Shown: piece after piece, positions 37,072 to 45,101 of the stretch
Layout of the letters: each line of letters begins with the position of its first letter
Position numbering within the stretch: position 1 is the stretch's first letter
Assembly (NCBI GenBank): GCA_021155855.1
Contig: JAJNAZ010000001.1
Coordinates: 186,001-250,000 of the forward strand
From: Solirubrobacterales bacterium
GTDB taxonomy: Bacteria > Actinomycetota > Thermoleophilia > Solirubrobacterales > 70-9
Length of the DNA: 64,000 nucleotides
Reading direction: 5' to 3'
The notes under the pieces: generated by a model
Databases searched by the model: none
What the model was told of the DNA's origin: nothing
What the model saw: the letters and a program-made list of their open reading frames with translations, nothing else
Program-made: the position numbers and the translations under genes

Positions 37072-38169
37072 CTAAGTCGCCGGCACCGGCGTGCCCTGGC
37101 GGATCCGGCGGGCGAACGCGAGCGCGACCAGGGCGAGCCCCACCGCGGTCACCACCAGCGGGCCGACCGCGCCCGGGAACAGGTCGGTGAACAGATACGT
37201 GACCCCGCCGATCGCCGCGGCTGCGGGGAGCGTCAGCAACCAGGCGGTGACGATGTTGCCCGCGACGCCCCAGCGGACCGCCGACAGCCGCTTACCGGCC
37301 CCGGCCCCCATCACCCCGCCCGCGATCACCTGAGTGGTGGAGAGCGGGAAGCCGAAGTGGGACGAGGTGAGAATCACCGCCGCGCCGGCGCCCTGGGCCG
37401 AGAACCCCTGCGCCGGGTCCATCTTGATGATCTTCGTCCCCATCGTCCTGATGATCCGCCAACCGCCCGAGTAGGTTCCGAGCGCGATCGCCGACGCTGC
37501 GGAGACGATCACCCAGGTCGGCGGATCGGCGCCGGCGCTGAGGTTGCCGTTCGCGACCAGCGCGAGTGCGATCACCCCCATCGTCTTCTGCGCGTCGTTG
37601 GTGCCGTGCCCGAGCGCCAGCAGCCCACCCGAGATCACCTGGCCGAAGCGGAATCCCCGCGTCACCGGCCCCGGGCGCTGGCGGCCGAGGATCCGGTAGC
37701 AAACGACGATCGCGAATCCGCCGACCACGAACGCGAGCACCGGTGCCACCAGGGCCGGGATCAGCACCTTGCCGAGGATCCCGTCGCCGAACACTGCATC
37801 GGCGCCGGCGGCGACGAAGGTGGACCCGACGACGCCGCCGATCAGCGCATGCGAGCTCGACGACGGCAGGCCGAAGTACCAGGTGATCAGGTTCCACGCG
37901 ATCGCGCCGACCAGTCCGGCGAAGATCACCGTGGTCGTGATCGCGATCGGGTCGACGACGTCCTCGGCGATCGTCGCTGCAACCTCGAGCGAGATGAAGG
38001 CGCCGGCGAAGTTGAGCACCGCAGCGAACCCGACCGCGATCCGCGGCGACATCGCCCGGGTCGAAATCGAGGTAGCGACCACGTTGGCGGTGTCGTGAAA
38101 CCCGTTGGTGAAGTCGAACGCCAGCGCCGTCACGACGACGATCCCGAGGATGAGCTCGGCCTCGCTCAA
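37072..38169 (-). CDS. pit: Inorganic phosphate transporter, PiT family
   Basis: A low-affinity metal-phosphate/proton symporter of 365 residues with about ten helices. Both halves carry the duplicated PiT signature: FDFTNGFHDTANVVATSIST near the start and GHGTNDAQKTMGVIAL in the middle. The DUF47 gene lies 11 nt upstream and is the usual partner of PiT transporters. The stop at 37072 is followed after 4 nt by the small membrane gene. Confidence 0.95.
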   Translation of the reverse strand: MSEAELILGIVVVTALAFDFTNGFHDTANVVATSISTRAMSPRIAVGFAAVLNFAGAFISLEVAATIAEDVVDPIAITTTVIFAGLVGAIAWNLITWYFGLPSSSSHALIGGVVGSTFVAAGADAVFGDGILGKVLIPALVAPVLAFVVGGFAIVVCYRILGRQRPGPVTRGFRFGQVISGGLLALGHGTNDAQKTMGVIALALVANGNLSAGADPPTWVIVSAASAIALGTYSGGWRIIRTMGTKIIKMDPAQGFSAQGAGAAVILTSSHFGFPLSTTQVIAGGVMGAGAGKRLSAVRWGVAGNIVTAWLLTLPAAAAIGGVTYLFTDLFPGAVGPLVVTAVGLALVALAFARRIRQGTPVPAT

Positions 38170-38180
38170 GGCAAATCAGG

Positions 38181-38801
38181 TCACGCGTTCTTGATCACGA
38201 TGCCCTCAAGGATGTGGGCCGCGCTCTCGGTGGCGTCGACGGCCCGCTCCAGCCTGAGGAAGATGTCCCGCCAGCGGATCACGAACATCGGGTCGATCCC
38301 GTTCGCGAACAGCGAGGCGACCGCGTCACGATAGAGGCGGTCGCCCTCGTTCTCGAGCCGGTGGATCTCGATCCAGTAGCGGTCGAGATCCTTGAACCCG
38401 CGAAGGTTCTCGAGCGCCGCCGCTAGCTGCTCGCATGACTTGACCAGCACGTCGGCGATCGCCAGCGACTGCTCCATCGGCGCCTCGATTCGGTAGAGGC
38501 CCATGAAGTCGGCGGTCTCCTCGATGTAGTCCACGATGTCGTCGAGTTGCGTCGCCAGCCCATAGATGTCGCCACCGTCGATCGGGGTGACGAAGGTGGT
38601 GTTCACCCGCTGCACGATCGCGTGCGTGATCTTGTCGCCCTCCTGCTCGGCGAGCAGGATCTCGCGTGCGATGCCGGCCTCGTCGGGCCAGCCTTCGAGC
38701 ATCTGCTTCAAGAGACGCGCTGCGTGCACGCTGTTGTGCCCGGCCTGGTTGAAGAGGTCGAAGAAGACGCGGTCGCGCGGAACCAGCGAGGGCAGCTGCA
38801 C
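38181..38801 (-). CDS. DUF47 PhoU-like regulator of phosphate transport
   Basis: The 206-residue all-helical protein shows the DUF47/PhoU-like pattern: FFDLFNQAGHNSVHAARLL, EQEGDKITHAIVQRVNTTFVTPIDGGDIYGLATQLDD (metal-binding acidic side chains) and RLENEGDRLYRDAV. Such proteins are encoded with PiT transporters and are thought to control them. ATG 38801 lies 9 nt after the wecB stop, so wecB, DUF47, pit and the small gene may share a transcript. Confidence 0.93.
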   Translation of the reverse strand: MQLPSLVPRDRVFFDLFNQAGHNSVHAARLLKQMLEGWPDEAGIAREILLAEQEGDKITHAIVQRVNTTFVTPIDGGDIYGLATQLDDIVDYIEETADFMGLYRIEAPMEQSLAIADVLVKSCEQLAAALENLRGFKDLDRYWIEIHRLENEGDRLYRDAVASLFANGIDPMFVIRWRDIFLRLERAVDATESAAHILEGIVIKNA

Positions 38802-38810
38802 GGCGCGAAT

Positions 38811-39878
38811 CTACCGCCCCGCGAGGATGTCGGCGATGCGCTGAGCCGCTCTCCCGTCCCATTTCTGCGGAGCCTGCGGTGGCTTCGCCGGGACGGCGGG
38901 CAGGAGGTCGGGGATCTCGGCGATCCGCTGCGGGGCGAGTCCGAGCACGGTATTGGTGCCCGCGCGGACGGTCACCGGGCGCTCGGTGTTGTCGCGCAGG
39001 GTGAAGCACGGAATCCCGAGGTAGGTCGTCTCCTCCTGGATCCCGCCCGAGTCGGTGAGCACCCCCGCCGCATCGGCCTCGAGCGAGAGGAAGTCGAGAT
39101 AGCTGATCGGGTCGACCAGGATCACCGCTCGATCCCGGCCGTAGCCGAGCATCTTGCGAGTCCGGGGGTGGACGGGGAAGACGACGGGCATCGTGGCGGC
39201 GACGCGGTCGAGCGCTTCCATCGCCTCGCTCAGCAGAGGTCCGTCGACGAGCGCCGGCCGATGCAGGGTGGCGAGCAAGTAGCCGCCGGGCTCGAGTCCC
39301 AGCTCGCGTGCCGCCTCACGGGCGCGAAAGCGCCGCTCGAGCGCGACCAGGGTGTCGATCATCGTGTTGCCGACGAAGCGCTGGCGCTCGGCCGGGACGC
39401 CCTCGGCGCGCAGGTTGTCCTCGGCCTCGGCCGAGTGCAGGAACAGGAGCTCGGAGAGGTGGTCGGCGACGACGCGGTTGATCTCCTCCGGCATCGTGCG
39501 GTCGAAGCTGCGCAGTCCCGACTCGACATGGGCGACCGCGATCCCGAGCCGATCGGCGCAGAGAGCGGCGGCGAGGGTCGAGTTGACGTCGCCCGGGACC
39601 AGGACCATGTCGGGGCGCTCGGCGCGAAGCACCGGCTCGAGCCGCTCCAGCACCCGCGCCGCCTGCTCGGCATGGGTCCCCGAGCCGACCCCGAGCATGT
39701 GGTCGGGCTCGGGCACGCCGAGCTCCTCGAGGAAGATCTCGGACATCGCCCGGTCGTAGTGCTGGCCCGTGTGCACGATCACCGAGCTCTGCGGACCGAG
39801 GCGCTCGCGCGTAGCGGCGATCACCGGCGCCATCTTGACGACGTTGGGTCGAGTCCCGAGGACGTGAACGAGACGCAT
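38811..39878 (-). CDS. wecB: UDP-N-acetylglucosamine 2-epimerase (non-hydrolysing)
   Basis: Converts UDP-GlcNAc to UDP-ManNAc for surface glycans. The 355-residue GT-B fold protein has VLGTRPNVVKMAPVI, the TGQHYD motif, VPGDVNSTLA, HVESGLRSFDRTMPEEINR, HPRTRKML and the C-terminal LTDSGGIQEETTYLGIPC, all family hallmarks. ATG 39878 lies 8 nt after the stop of a 48-codon gene. No linked glycan cluster is in the window. Confidence 0.95.
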   Translation of the reverse strand: MRLVHVLGTRPNVVKMAPVIAATRERLGPQSSVIVHTGQHYDRAMSEIFLEELGVPEPDHMLGVGSGTHAEQAARVLERLEPVLRAERPDMVLVPGDVNSTLAAALCADRLGIAVAHVESGLRSFDRTMPEEINRVVADHLSELLFLHSAEAEDNLRAEGVPAERQRFVGNTMIDTLVALERRFRAREAARELGLEPGGYLLATLHRPALVDGPLLSEAMEALDRVAATMPVVFPVHPRTRKMLGYGRDRAVILVDPISYLDFLSLEADAAGVLTDSGGIQEETTYLGIPCFTLRDNTERPVTVRAGTNTVLGLAPQRIAEIPDLLPAVPAKPPQAPQKWDGRAAQRIADILAGR

Positions 39879-39886
39879 CGTCGGAT

Positions 39887-40033
39887 CTAAAGGTGACGCT
39901 CGAAGCCGACCTGCTCGGAGACCACCGGCTCGAACAGCTCCCCGACGTAGATCTCGCAGTGGGCGCGGGCACTGACCTGGTTGCGGGCCTCCTTCGCGTC
40001 GCCGGAGCGAAAGGCGGTCTGATCGCGTCCCAA
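39887..40033 (-). CDS. 48-residue protein, unknown, between phhB and wecB
   Basis: From TTG 40033 the frame runs 48 codons to a TAG, with strongly GC-biased third positions, as in the neighbouring genes. The product is soluble and charged: GRDQTAFRSGDAKEARNQVS, then HCEIYVGELFEP and VSEQVGFERHL. It begins 1 nt after the phhB stop and ends 8 nt before wecB, the spacing of a real operon gene. I do not recognise a family. A remnant of a larger gene is possible but the reading frame is intact. Confidence 0.55.
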   Translation of the reverse strand: MGRDQTAFRSGDAKEARNQVSARAHCEIYVGELFEPVVSEQVGFERHL

Positions 40034-40034
40034 G

Positions 40035-40316
40035 TCAGGCGAGCGCGTCGATCCGCCCGGCGAGCTCGAAGTCGGCCGCCGTCAACCCGCCGGCCGCGTG
40101 GTTGGTGATCGAGATCCTGACCTCGCTCCAGGAGAGCGTCAGGTCGGGGTGATGTCCCATCTCCTCGGCCGGCTCGACGAGCGCGCGGACGAACTCGACC
40201 GAGCCGACGAAGTCGCCCCGATCGAAGGTCTTCGTGATCGTGTCACCCTCGCGCGCCCAGCCATCGAGCTCGGCCAGCCGCGCCTCGATCTCCTCGTCTG
40301 ACAGCAGCTCCGCCAT
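40035..40316 (-). CDS. phhB: Pterin-4a-carbinolamine dehydratase family protein
   Basis: The 93-residue protein has the PCD/DCoH layout: LLSDEEIEARLAELDGW, a DFVGSVEFVRALVEPAEEMGHHPDLTL core with the catalytic H-H-P-D block, and the ITNHAAGGLTAADFELAGRI tail containing the second His. It may recycle a pterin cofactor or act as a molybdopterin-related dehydratase, as many bacterial members do. The ATG has TAAGGT 8 nt upstream, part of a promoter shared with the divergent BtuF-like gene. Confidence 0.92.
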   Translation of the reverse strand: MAELLSDEEIEARLAELDGWAREGDTITKTFDRGDFVGSVEFVRALVEPAEEMGHHPDLTLSWSEVRISITNHAAGGLTAADFELAGRIDALA

Positions 40317-40324
40317 CCCCTTGA

Positions 40325-40334
40325 ACCTTATCCT
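40325..40334. promoter_or_regulatory. Overlapping divergent -10 elements (phhB / BtuF-like gene)
   Basis: The sequence ACCTTATCCT reads TATCCT rightward (40329-40334, 7 nt before GTG 40342) and TAAGGT leftward (40330-40325, 8 nt before ATG 40316). The two hexamers share the central TA. Only 25 bp separate the start codons, so both mRNAs would be leaderless. Confidence 0.55.
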
Positions 40335-40341
40335 CGTTCGG

Positions 40342-41262
40342 GTGCGGATCGCCAGCCTCGTCCCCTCGGCCACCGAGGCCTTGTACGCGCTCGGCCTCGG
40401 CGATTCGGTGGTCGCGGTCACGCACGAGTGCGATCACCCCGACGCCGTGCGCGCGCTGCCGCGGCTGACCTCGAGCGTGATCGAGGACGGGGTTGCCCCG
40501 GCCGAGGTCGACGCCAGGGTGCGGAAGATGACCGCGCGCGGCGCCTCGCTCTATCGCCTCGACGAGGCGCGGCTGGCGGCGGTCGAGCCCGACCTGATCG
40601 TGACCCAGGCGCTGTGCGCGGTCTGCGCGGTCTCCTTCGACGACGTGCGCGCCGTTGCCGCGCGGCTGCCGGGCGCGCCGGCGGTGATCTCGCTCGACCC
40701 GGCGACGCTCGACGAGGTGCTCGACGATCTGCTCCGGCTCGGAGAGGCGACCGGCGACGTGGCCAGGGCCCAGCGCCTGCGCGGGGAGCTCGCCGCCCGG
40801 CTCGATGCCGTCGCCGAAGCGATCGCCGGCGCGAGCAGGCCCCGGGTCGCCGCGCTCGAGTGGCTCGACCCGGTCTACGCCGGCGGCCACTGGGTGCCGG
40901 AGATGGTCGCGCTCGCCGGGGGCGATGACGTGCTCGGCGAACCGGGCCGCAAATCGCGGGTCGTGGGCTGGGACGAGGTTGCGGCGGCGGCGCCCGAGGT
41001 GGTCGTGGTGATGCCCTGCGGCCTCCATGCGCCCGGGGCCGCCGGGCAGGCGCGCGCCCACGCCGACCGCCTGCGCTCGCTCGGAGCCGAGCTGGTTCTG
41101 GCCGTGGACGCCGCCTCGTCGTTCTCGCGCCCGGGGCCGCGCCTCGTCGACGGGATCGAGCTGCTCGCCCACCTGCTGCACCCCGACGCGGTCGACGACC
41201 CGGCCACCGTAGCCTCGGAGCGGCTCTGGGGCGAAGCGCTGCGCGCTTCCCGGGGGGACTAG
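40342..41262 (+). CDS. Cobalamin-binding-like protein (BtuF family, no signal peptide)
   Basis: The 306-residue periplasmic-binding-protein fold of the BtuF/FepB type has RIASLVPSATEALYALGLG at the start, EPDLIVTQALCAVCAVS in the first lobe and VYAGGHWVPEMVALAGGDD in the second. It lacks a signal peptide or lipobox, as do many actinobacterial relatives, so it probably acts in the cytoplasm; its ligand is unproven. The CxxC in CAVC is notable as a possible metal or disulphide site. It converges on the rhomboid gene with a 4-nt overlap. Confidence 0.82.
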   Translation: MRIASLVPSATEALYALGLGDSVVAVTHECDHPDAVRALPRLTSSVIEDGVAPAEVDARVRKMTARGASLYRLDEARLAAVEPDLIVTQALCAVCAVSFDDVRAVAARLPGAPAVISLDPATLDEVLDDLLRLGEATGDVARAQRLRGELAARLDAVAEAIAGASRPRVAALEWLDPVYAGGHWVPEMVALAGGDDVLGEPGRKSRVVGWDEVAAAAPEVVVVMPCGLHAPGAAGQARAHADRLRSLGAELVLAVDAASSFSRPGPRLVDGIELLAHLLHPDAVDDPATVASERLWGEALRASRGD

Positions 41263-42131
41263 CCGCGCAGCAGGGCGGGCACGCCCGCCTCGGCGGCGAG
41301 CAGGGATCCGATCACGGCGACCACGCACAGCGCCACCAGGGCGATCCCCTCGATCAGCATCGGGCTCGGCGTCCGGCGGCGCTCGAGCATCGTCACCGAC
41401 AAAGCCGCCAGCCCGCCGCCGATCAGCCCGCCCAGGTGGCCGCCGATGCTGATCCCGGGGATGCTGAAGGTGAAGACCAGATTGATGATCACGAAGAACC
41501 CGATCTGCGAGGCGAGCTCGTCGAGCCCGCGGTGGCGGGCGATCAAGAACGCGGCCGCCATCAACCCGAAGACGCCACCAGATGCGCCGACAGTGAGCTG
41601 GTCGGGGTCGAGCAGCAGCGCGCCACAGGAGCCGGCGAGGACGGAGGCGGCGTAGATGCCGACGAAGCGCGCCGTGCCGATCGCCGGCTCGAGCAGGGCG
41701 CCGAGAATATAGAGGGCGAACATGTTCAAGCCCAGGTGCAAGAGGCCGGAGTGCAAGAACGCCGAGGTAACGATCCTGTACGGCTCGCCCTCGGCGACGC
41801 CGACCGGCTGACCGAGCGCGTCACGCGCATATGCGATCAGCCCGCCGTCGACCATCACGGTGCCGGCCGGGCGACCATCGAGGAGGTCCGCCCCACTGGC
41901 GATCTCGGCGACGAAGGCGGCGACGCAGAGCCCGATCAGCGCGTAGGTCGCCGGAGCGTCGGAGCGGCTCGAAGCGCCGGCGGGGGCGCGCACGGTGGTG
42001 CGCTGGCGCGCGCATTCCGGGCACCGCATCCCGACCGGGGTCGAGGTCATGCAGTCGGGACAGATCGGGCGGCCGCAGTTGGAGCACGAGACATTGGTCT
42101 CGCGCCCGGGATGTCGATAGCAGGTGGCCAC
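41259..42131 (-). CDS. Rhomboid family intramembrane serine protease with N-terminal zinc-ribbon
   Basis: A 290-residue protease that cleaves membrane proteins within the bilayer. Residues 1-42 form a B-box-like zinc-binding module (CYRHPGRE, CSNCGRPICPDC, MRCPEC). The rhomboid core follows with the SAFLHSGLLHLGLNM region, catalytic serine S184 in GASGGVFG and His H232 in GGHLGG. The domain combination is common in Actinobacteria. GTG 42131 is chosen because it precedes the first zinc ligand; the longer upstream reading is Arg-rich and belongs to other frames. Confidence 0.92.
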   Translation of the reverse strand: MATCYRHPGRETNVSCSNCGRPICPDCMTSTPVGMRCPECARQRTTVRAPAGASSRSDAPATYALIGLCVAAFVAEIASGADLLDGRPAGTVMVDGGLIAYARDALGQPVGVAEGEPYRIVTSAFLHSGLLHLGLNMFALYILGALLEPAIGTARFVGIYAASVLAGSCGALLLDPDQLTVGASGGVFGLMAAAFLIARHRGLDELASQIGFFVIINLVFTFSIPGISIGGHLGGLIGGGLAALSVTMLERRRTPSPMLIEGIALVALCVVAVIGSLLAAEAGVPALLRG

Positions 42132-42162
42132 GAGCCGCCGCACTATATGGGGCGCCGGCGCT

Positions 42163-42891
42163 CTATCCGAGGGGCGCCTCGAGCAGCGGCTGTGTCGTCG
42201 GCTGGGGGCCTCCGGGGCGCGGCTCGGCGGTGACCAGAACCGCATCGGCACCCTCCAGCGGTCCCGGCACGGCGGCCTCGGCGCTGCCGTCCATGCCGAG
42301 GACGAATGTGCTTCGAGGCTCCAGCACCCCGGCCCGCTTAACCCAGACCGCGTAGACCTCGTCGCGGTCGAGCTTGGGCATCTCGTTGACGTGCAGGGTC
42401 GCGGAGTCGCCGTGGCGCTCGAGCGTCGCCGAGACCTGGGCGGCCTGCGGCCCGAGCGGCATCGCGCTCACCAGCCCCTTGGTCTCCTCACCCGACCCGC
42501 GCAACAGGTACCCGACCGCGACACCGACCGTGAGCACGATCAGCACGGTCATCGCGGCGGCCGGCCGGGCCATCAGCCCTGCCAACCTCTGCCACCACAG
42601 CGCGCGCTCGGGCTCCCGGCGCACGGCCGCGTCCCCCGCTGTCGTCGCCTCGGCGCGGACGGTCGCGAGCAGGTTCTCGCGCAGGCTCGCGGGCGGGGTC
42701 CGCTGTTCCACCGACGCCGGCAGCAGATCGACCGCCGAACGCAGCGATCGGACGCGCTCGCGACAGCTCTCGCACTCGTCGATGTGGCACTCGAGCTCTG
42801 CCGTCTCGGAGGCGTCGAGGGCGCCCAGCGCGTAGGCGGCGAGATCGTCGTAAAGACGCTCTGAGTCTGCGTGCCACTCGGCCCGGGTCAT
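42163..42891 (-). CDS. rskA: Anti-sigma factor, RskA-like, with zinc-binding domain
   Basis: The 242-residue single-pass regulator has an N-terminal cytoplasmic anti-sigma domain with the HxxxCxxC motif (HIDECESC near 36-43), a helix at about 110-130 (AAMTVLIVLTVGVAVGYLL) and an extracytoplasmic RskA C-terminal domain (LHVNEMPKLDRDEVYAVWV). It should bind the sigma factor encoded 52 nt upstream and release it after regulated proteolysis. Confidence 0.92.
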   Translation of the reverse strand: MTRAEWHADSERLYDDLAAYALGALDASETAELECHIDECESCRERVRSLRSAVDLLPASVEQRTPPASLRENLLATVRAEATTAGDAAVRREPERALWWQRLAGLMARPAAAMTVLIVLTVGVAVGYLLRGSGEETKGLVSAMPLGPQAAQVSATLERHGDSATLHVNEMPKLDRDEVYAVWVKRAGVLEPRSTFVLGMDGSAEAAVPGPLEGADAVLVTAEPRPGGPQPTTQPLLEAPLG

Positions 42892-42943
42892 ATCAGTGGC
42901 CTCCTCGGCGGCCGGGCTCGGCTTCGTCCTGTCGGACTCCGGC

Positions 42944-43558
42944 TCACGGGAGCACCTCGGACGAGCGCTTGGCCCCCATCCGCTCCGCCAGCGTTGCCCT
43001 GATCTTCTCCAGCCCGAGCCTCATCCGCCCCTTAACCGTTCCCAGCGGCATCCCGAGCATGTCAGCGATCTCGGAGTGGGTGAAGCCGCCGAAGTAGGCG
43101 AGGCCGATCACCTCCGATTGCTCGGCCGGCAGCTCGCCCAGGGCGCCGCGTACCCGCAGTGAGGTCTCGCGCCGGATCGCCTCCGAGTCGGTGAGCTGCT
43201 CGCCGGGCTTGGTGTCGAGCACGGCATCGTCGTCGAGGTCGAGCTTCGGCGCCGAGCTCGCGGCCCGGCGCAGCGCATCGATCGCCCGGTTGCGAACGAT
43301 CCCGAGCGTCCACGAGCGCACGCTCCCGCGGGTGGCGTCGAAGCGGGCGCCGCTGCGCCACACCGAGAGGAAGGCCTCCTGGGTGACGTCCTCGGCGACC
43401 TCCGGGTCGCCGACGATTCGGTGGGCGAGCGAATACGCGGCGCCGCCGTGGCGATCGTAGAGGACGGCGAAGGCGTCGGCGTCCTTGCGCTCGACGAGCG
43501 TCATCAGGTCCTCGTCGGCGAGTCGTTGCAGCGCCTCCGGTGTGAGGGTCGGATTCAT
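42944..43558 (-). CDS. sigK: ECF RNA polymerase sigma factor, SigK-like
   Basis: The 204-residue ECF sigma factor has region 2 (AFAVLYDRHGGAAYSLAHRIVGD, the VTQEAFLSVWR segment) and region 4 (LPAEQSEVIGLAYFGGFTHSEIADMLGMPLGTVKGRMRLGLEKI). The pairing with a RskA-type anti-sigma gene is the SigK layout of Actinobacteria. I did not find a convincing ECF-type autoregulatory promoter upstream. Confidence 0.93.
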   Translation of the reverse strand: MNPTLTPEALQRLADEDLMTLVERKDADAFAVLYDRHGGAAYSLAHRIVGDPEVAEDVTQEAFLSVWRSGARFDATRGSVRSWTLGIVRNRAIDALRRAASSAPKLDLDDDAVLDTKPGEQLTDSEAIRRETSLRVRGALGELPAEQSEVIGLAYFGGFTHSEIADMLGMPLGTVKGRMRLGLEKIRATLAERMGAKRSSEVLP

Positions 43559-43665
43559 CTTCGGGCCCGTATCCGTGTTGTCCTACGCGCCCGCCCGGGC
43601 TTCGGATCATGCCGTCCGCCCGGACGTGGATAGTCTCGCCGACCCGCTTCCTCAAGGAGGGATCC

Positions 43666-44091
43666 ATGGCCGGATCGAGTCCCGCAAGGCTTTACTGCAC
43701 GCTCGTCGGCGCGGTCCTGGTGGTCGTCGGGATCATTGGCTTCTTCTACAGCGCCGGGTTCGAAACCGGGGTCGCCGGGGTGTCGAAGGACACCGACGAC
43801 ATCTTCGGCATCCTCGCCGTCAACGGCTGGCACAACGTCGTCCACATCCTGCTCGGGGTGCTCGCCCTGGTCGCGGCGGGCTCGCCCTCGGGCGCCCGGA
43901 CCTACTGCCTCGCGATCGGCCTCGTCTACGTCGTGCTCGCCCTCTGGGGCATCATCGACGACGACGGGATCATCATCGGCCTGCTGCCGCTCAACGACGA
44001 GGACAACGTCCTGCACCTGGTGCTCGGCCTGACCGGGATCGCCGCGGGCGCGGCAACACCGAGCGCCGAGGGTCGCGCACGGCCCGCTTAA
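43666..44091 (+). CDS. DUF4383 membrane protein
   Basis: The 141-residue protein has four hydrophobic helices and the DUF4383 pattern: ARLYCTLVGAVLVVVGIIGF, then VNGWHNVVHILLGVLALVA, and EDNVLHLVLGLTGIAAG. Function is unknown. The ATG 43666 has a good AAGGAGGG ribosome site and TAGTCT (43631-43636) is a possible -10. The gene lies between two ECF sigma loci and diverges from sigK, so it may be a sigma target. Confidence 0.85.
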   Translation: MAGSSPARLYCTLVGAVLVVVGIIGFFYSAGFETGVAGVSKDTDDIFGILAVNGWHNVVHILLGVLALVAAGSPSGARTYCLAIGLVYVVLALWGIIDDDGIIIGLLPLNDEDNVLHLVLGLTGIAAGAATPSAEGRARPA

Positions 44092-44179
44092 CCTGCTCCA
44101 CCGATCCGGGCATCGTCTCGGACGGAGCGCCGATCTCGCCCGGGAGGCGAACGAGGCGCCGATCGCCCGGGGCCATCGC

Positions 44180-44512
44180 TCAGCGCAGCTCGCGAAGCAA
44201 GCGCTGCGTGGACAAGCGCAGACCGCCCGGACGCCGGCGGCGACGCAGCTCGACGAGCACCAGCGCGCCGGCGGCCGCGCCGCCGACGGCGACCGCGGCC
44301 ACCGGTCGCACCCAGTTGCGCGGGTCGCGGAGCGCCTCGAGCTCGCCCTCGGAGAGCTCGTCGGCCCAGGTCTCCAGCCGGGCGGCGGCCTGCTCGGCGA
44401 TCGCCGACAGCGTCGCCTCCATCCGCGTCGCCAAGTCCTCGGGCGGGTCGATCGGGCGCAGCGCGTCGGCGAGCAGACGCTCGAGGTTCAGGTCTCCGGC
44501 GGCCTCAGTCAT
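44180..44512 (-). CDS. Small single-pass membrane protein downstream of an ECF sigma factor
   Basis: A 110-residue protein: an acidic helical N-terminus (LERLLADALRPIDPPEDLATRMEATL), a hydrophobic helix at about 71-87 and a basic tail. Its start lies 8 nt inside the preceding sigma gene, the position an anti-sigma factor usually takes. It has no HxxxCxxC zinc motif. An anti-sigma role is inference from context. Confidence 0.72.
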   Translation of the reverse strand: MTEAAGDLNLERLLADALRPIDPPEDLATRMEATLSAIAEQAAARLETWADELSEGELEALRDPRNWVRPVAAVAVGGAAAGALVLVELRRRRRPGGLRLSTQRLLRELR

Positions 44513-45071
44513 TCGTCATCAGCTCCTCCAGCTGCTTGATCGCCCTGTGGATCAGCACCTTGGTCGCTCCGTCGGTACGGCCGAGCGCGCGGGCGATCTC
44601 GCGGTTCGACATCCCAAGCGCGAAGCGCATGATCAGCGCATCCCGCCGATCCTCGGGCAGCTCGTCGAGACGGTCGATCACCTCGCGTAGCTGCTCGCGA
44701 CCCTCGACCACCCGCTCGGTGGCGTGCGGATGCGAGGGCGGCTCGACCGCGTCGAGCGCGGCGGTCGGCTTGCGGGCCCGATCGCGGTGGTAGTTCGAGG
44801 CCAAGTTGTGAGCGATGCGGATCAGCCATGGTCGCAGCGGCCGTCCATCCGACTCGCGTTGTGCCCGCTCGAAGTGACGGTAGGCCTGCAGGAAGGCCTG
44901 CTCGGTCAGGTCCTCGGCGTCGTGATGGTTGCCGACCCGGTAGTAGGCATACGAGTACACGTCGCGAAGATGAGCGCGGTAGAGATCCTCGAAGGCGCGG
45001 TCGAGCTCCGCCTTCGACAGGGGGGCGGCCGCGACCGCTTCGGTCGGACGCTGCTCGCTTTCCTCGCTCAC
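44505..45071 (-). CDS. ECF RNA polymerase sigma factor
   Basis: The 188-residue protein has region 2 (FEDLYRAHLRDVYSYAYYRVGN, AEDLTEQAFLQAYRH) and region 4 (LPEDRRDALIMRFALGMSNREIARALGRTDGATKVLIHRAIKQLEEL). TAGGCT (45078-45083) stands 6 nt before the GTG. It forms a two-gene unit with the small membrane protein. Its regulon is unknown. Confidence 0.92.
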   Translation of the reverse strand: MSEESEQRPTEAVAAAPLSKAELDRAFEDLYRAHLRDVYSYAYYRVGNHHDAEDLTEQAFLQAYRHFERAQRESDGRPLRPWLIRIAHNLASNYHRDRARKPTAALDAVEPPSHPHATERVVEGREQLREVIDRLDELPEDRRDALIMRFALGMSNREIARALGRTDGATKVLIHRAIKQLEELMTND

Positions 45072-45101
45072 CGCTCAAGCCTAAACCTCACCAACCGGGC
45101 A

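Noticed and set aside
43991-44176. A 61-codon leftward frame below the small membrane gene
   Set aside because: It runs antisense through the end of the DUF4383 gene and its codon bias collapses in the second half. The first 30 codons look coding-like, so it is only weakly rejected.
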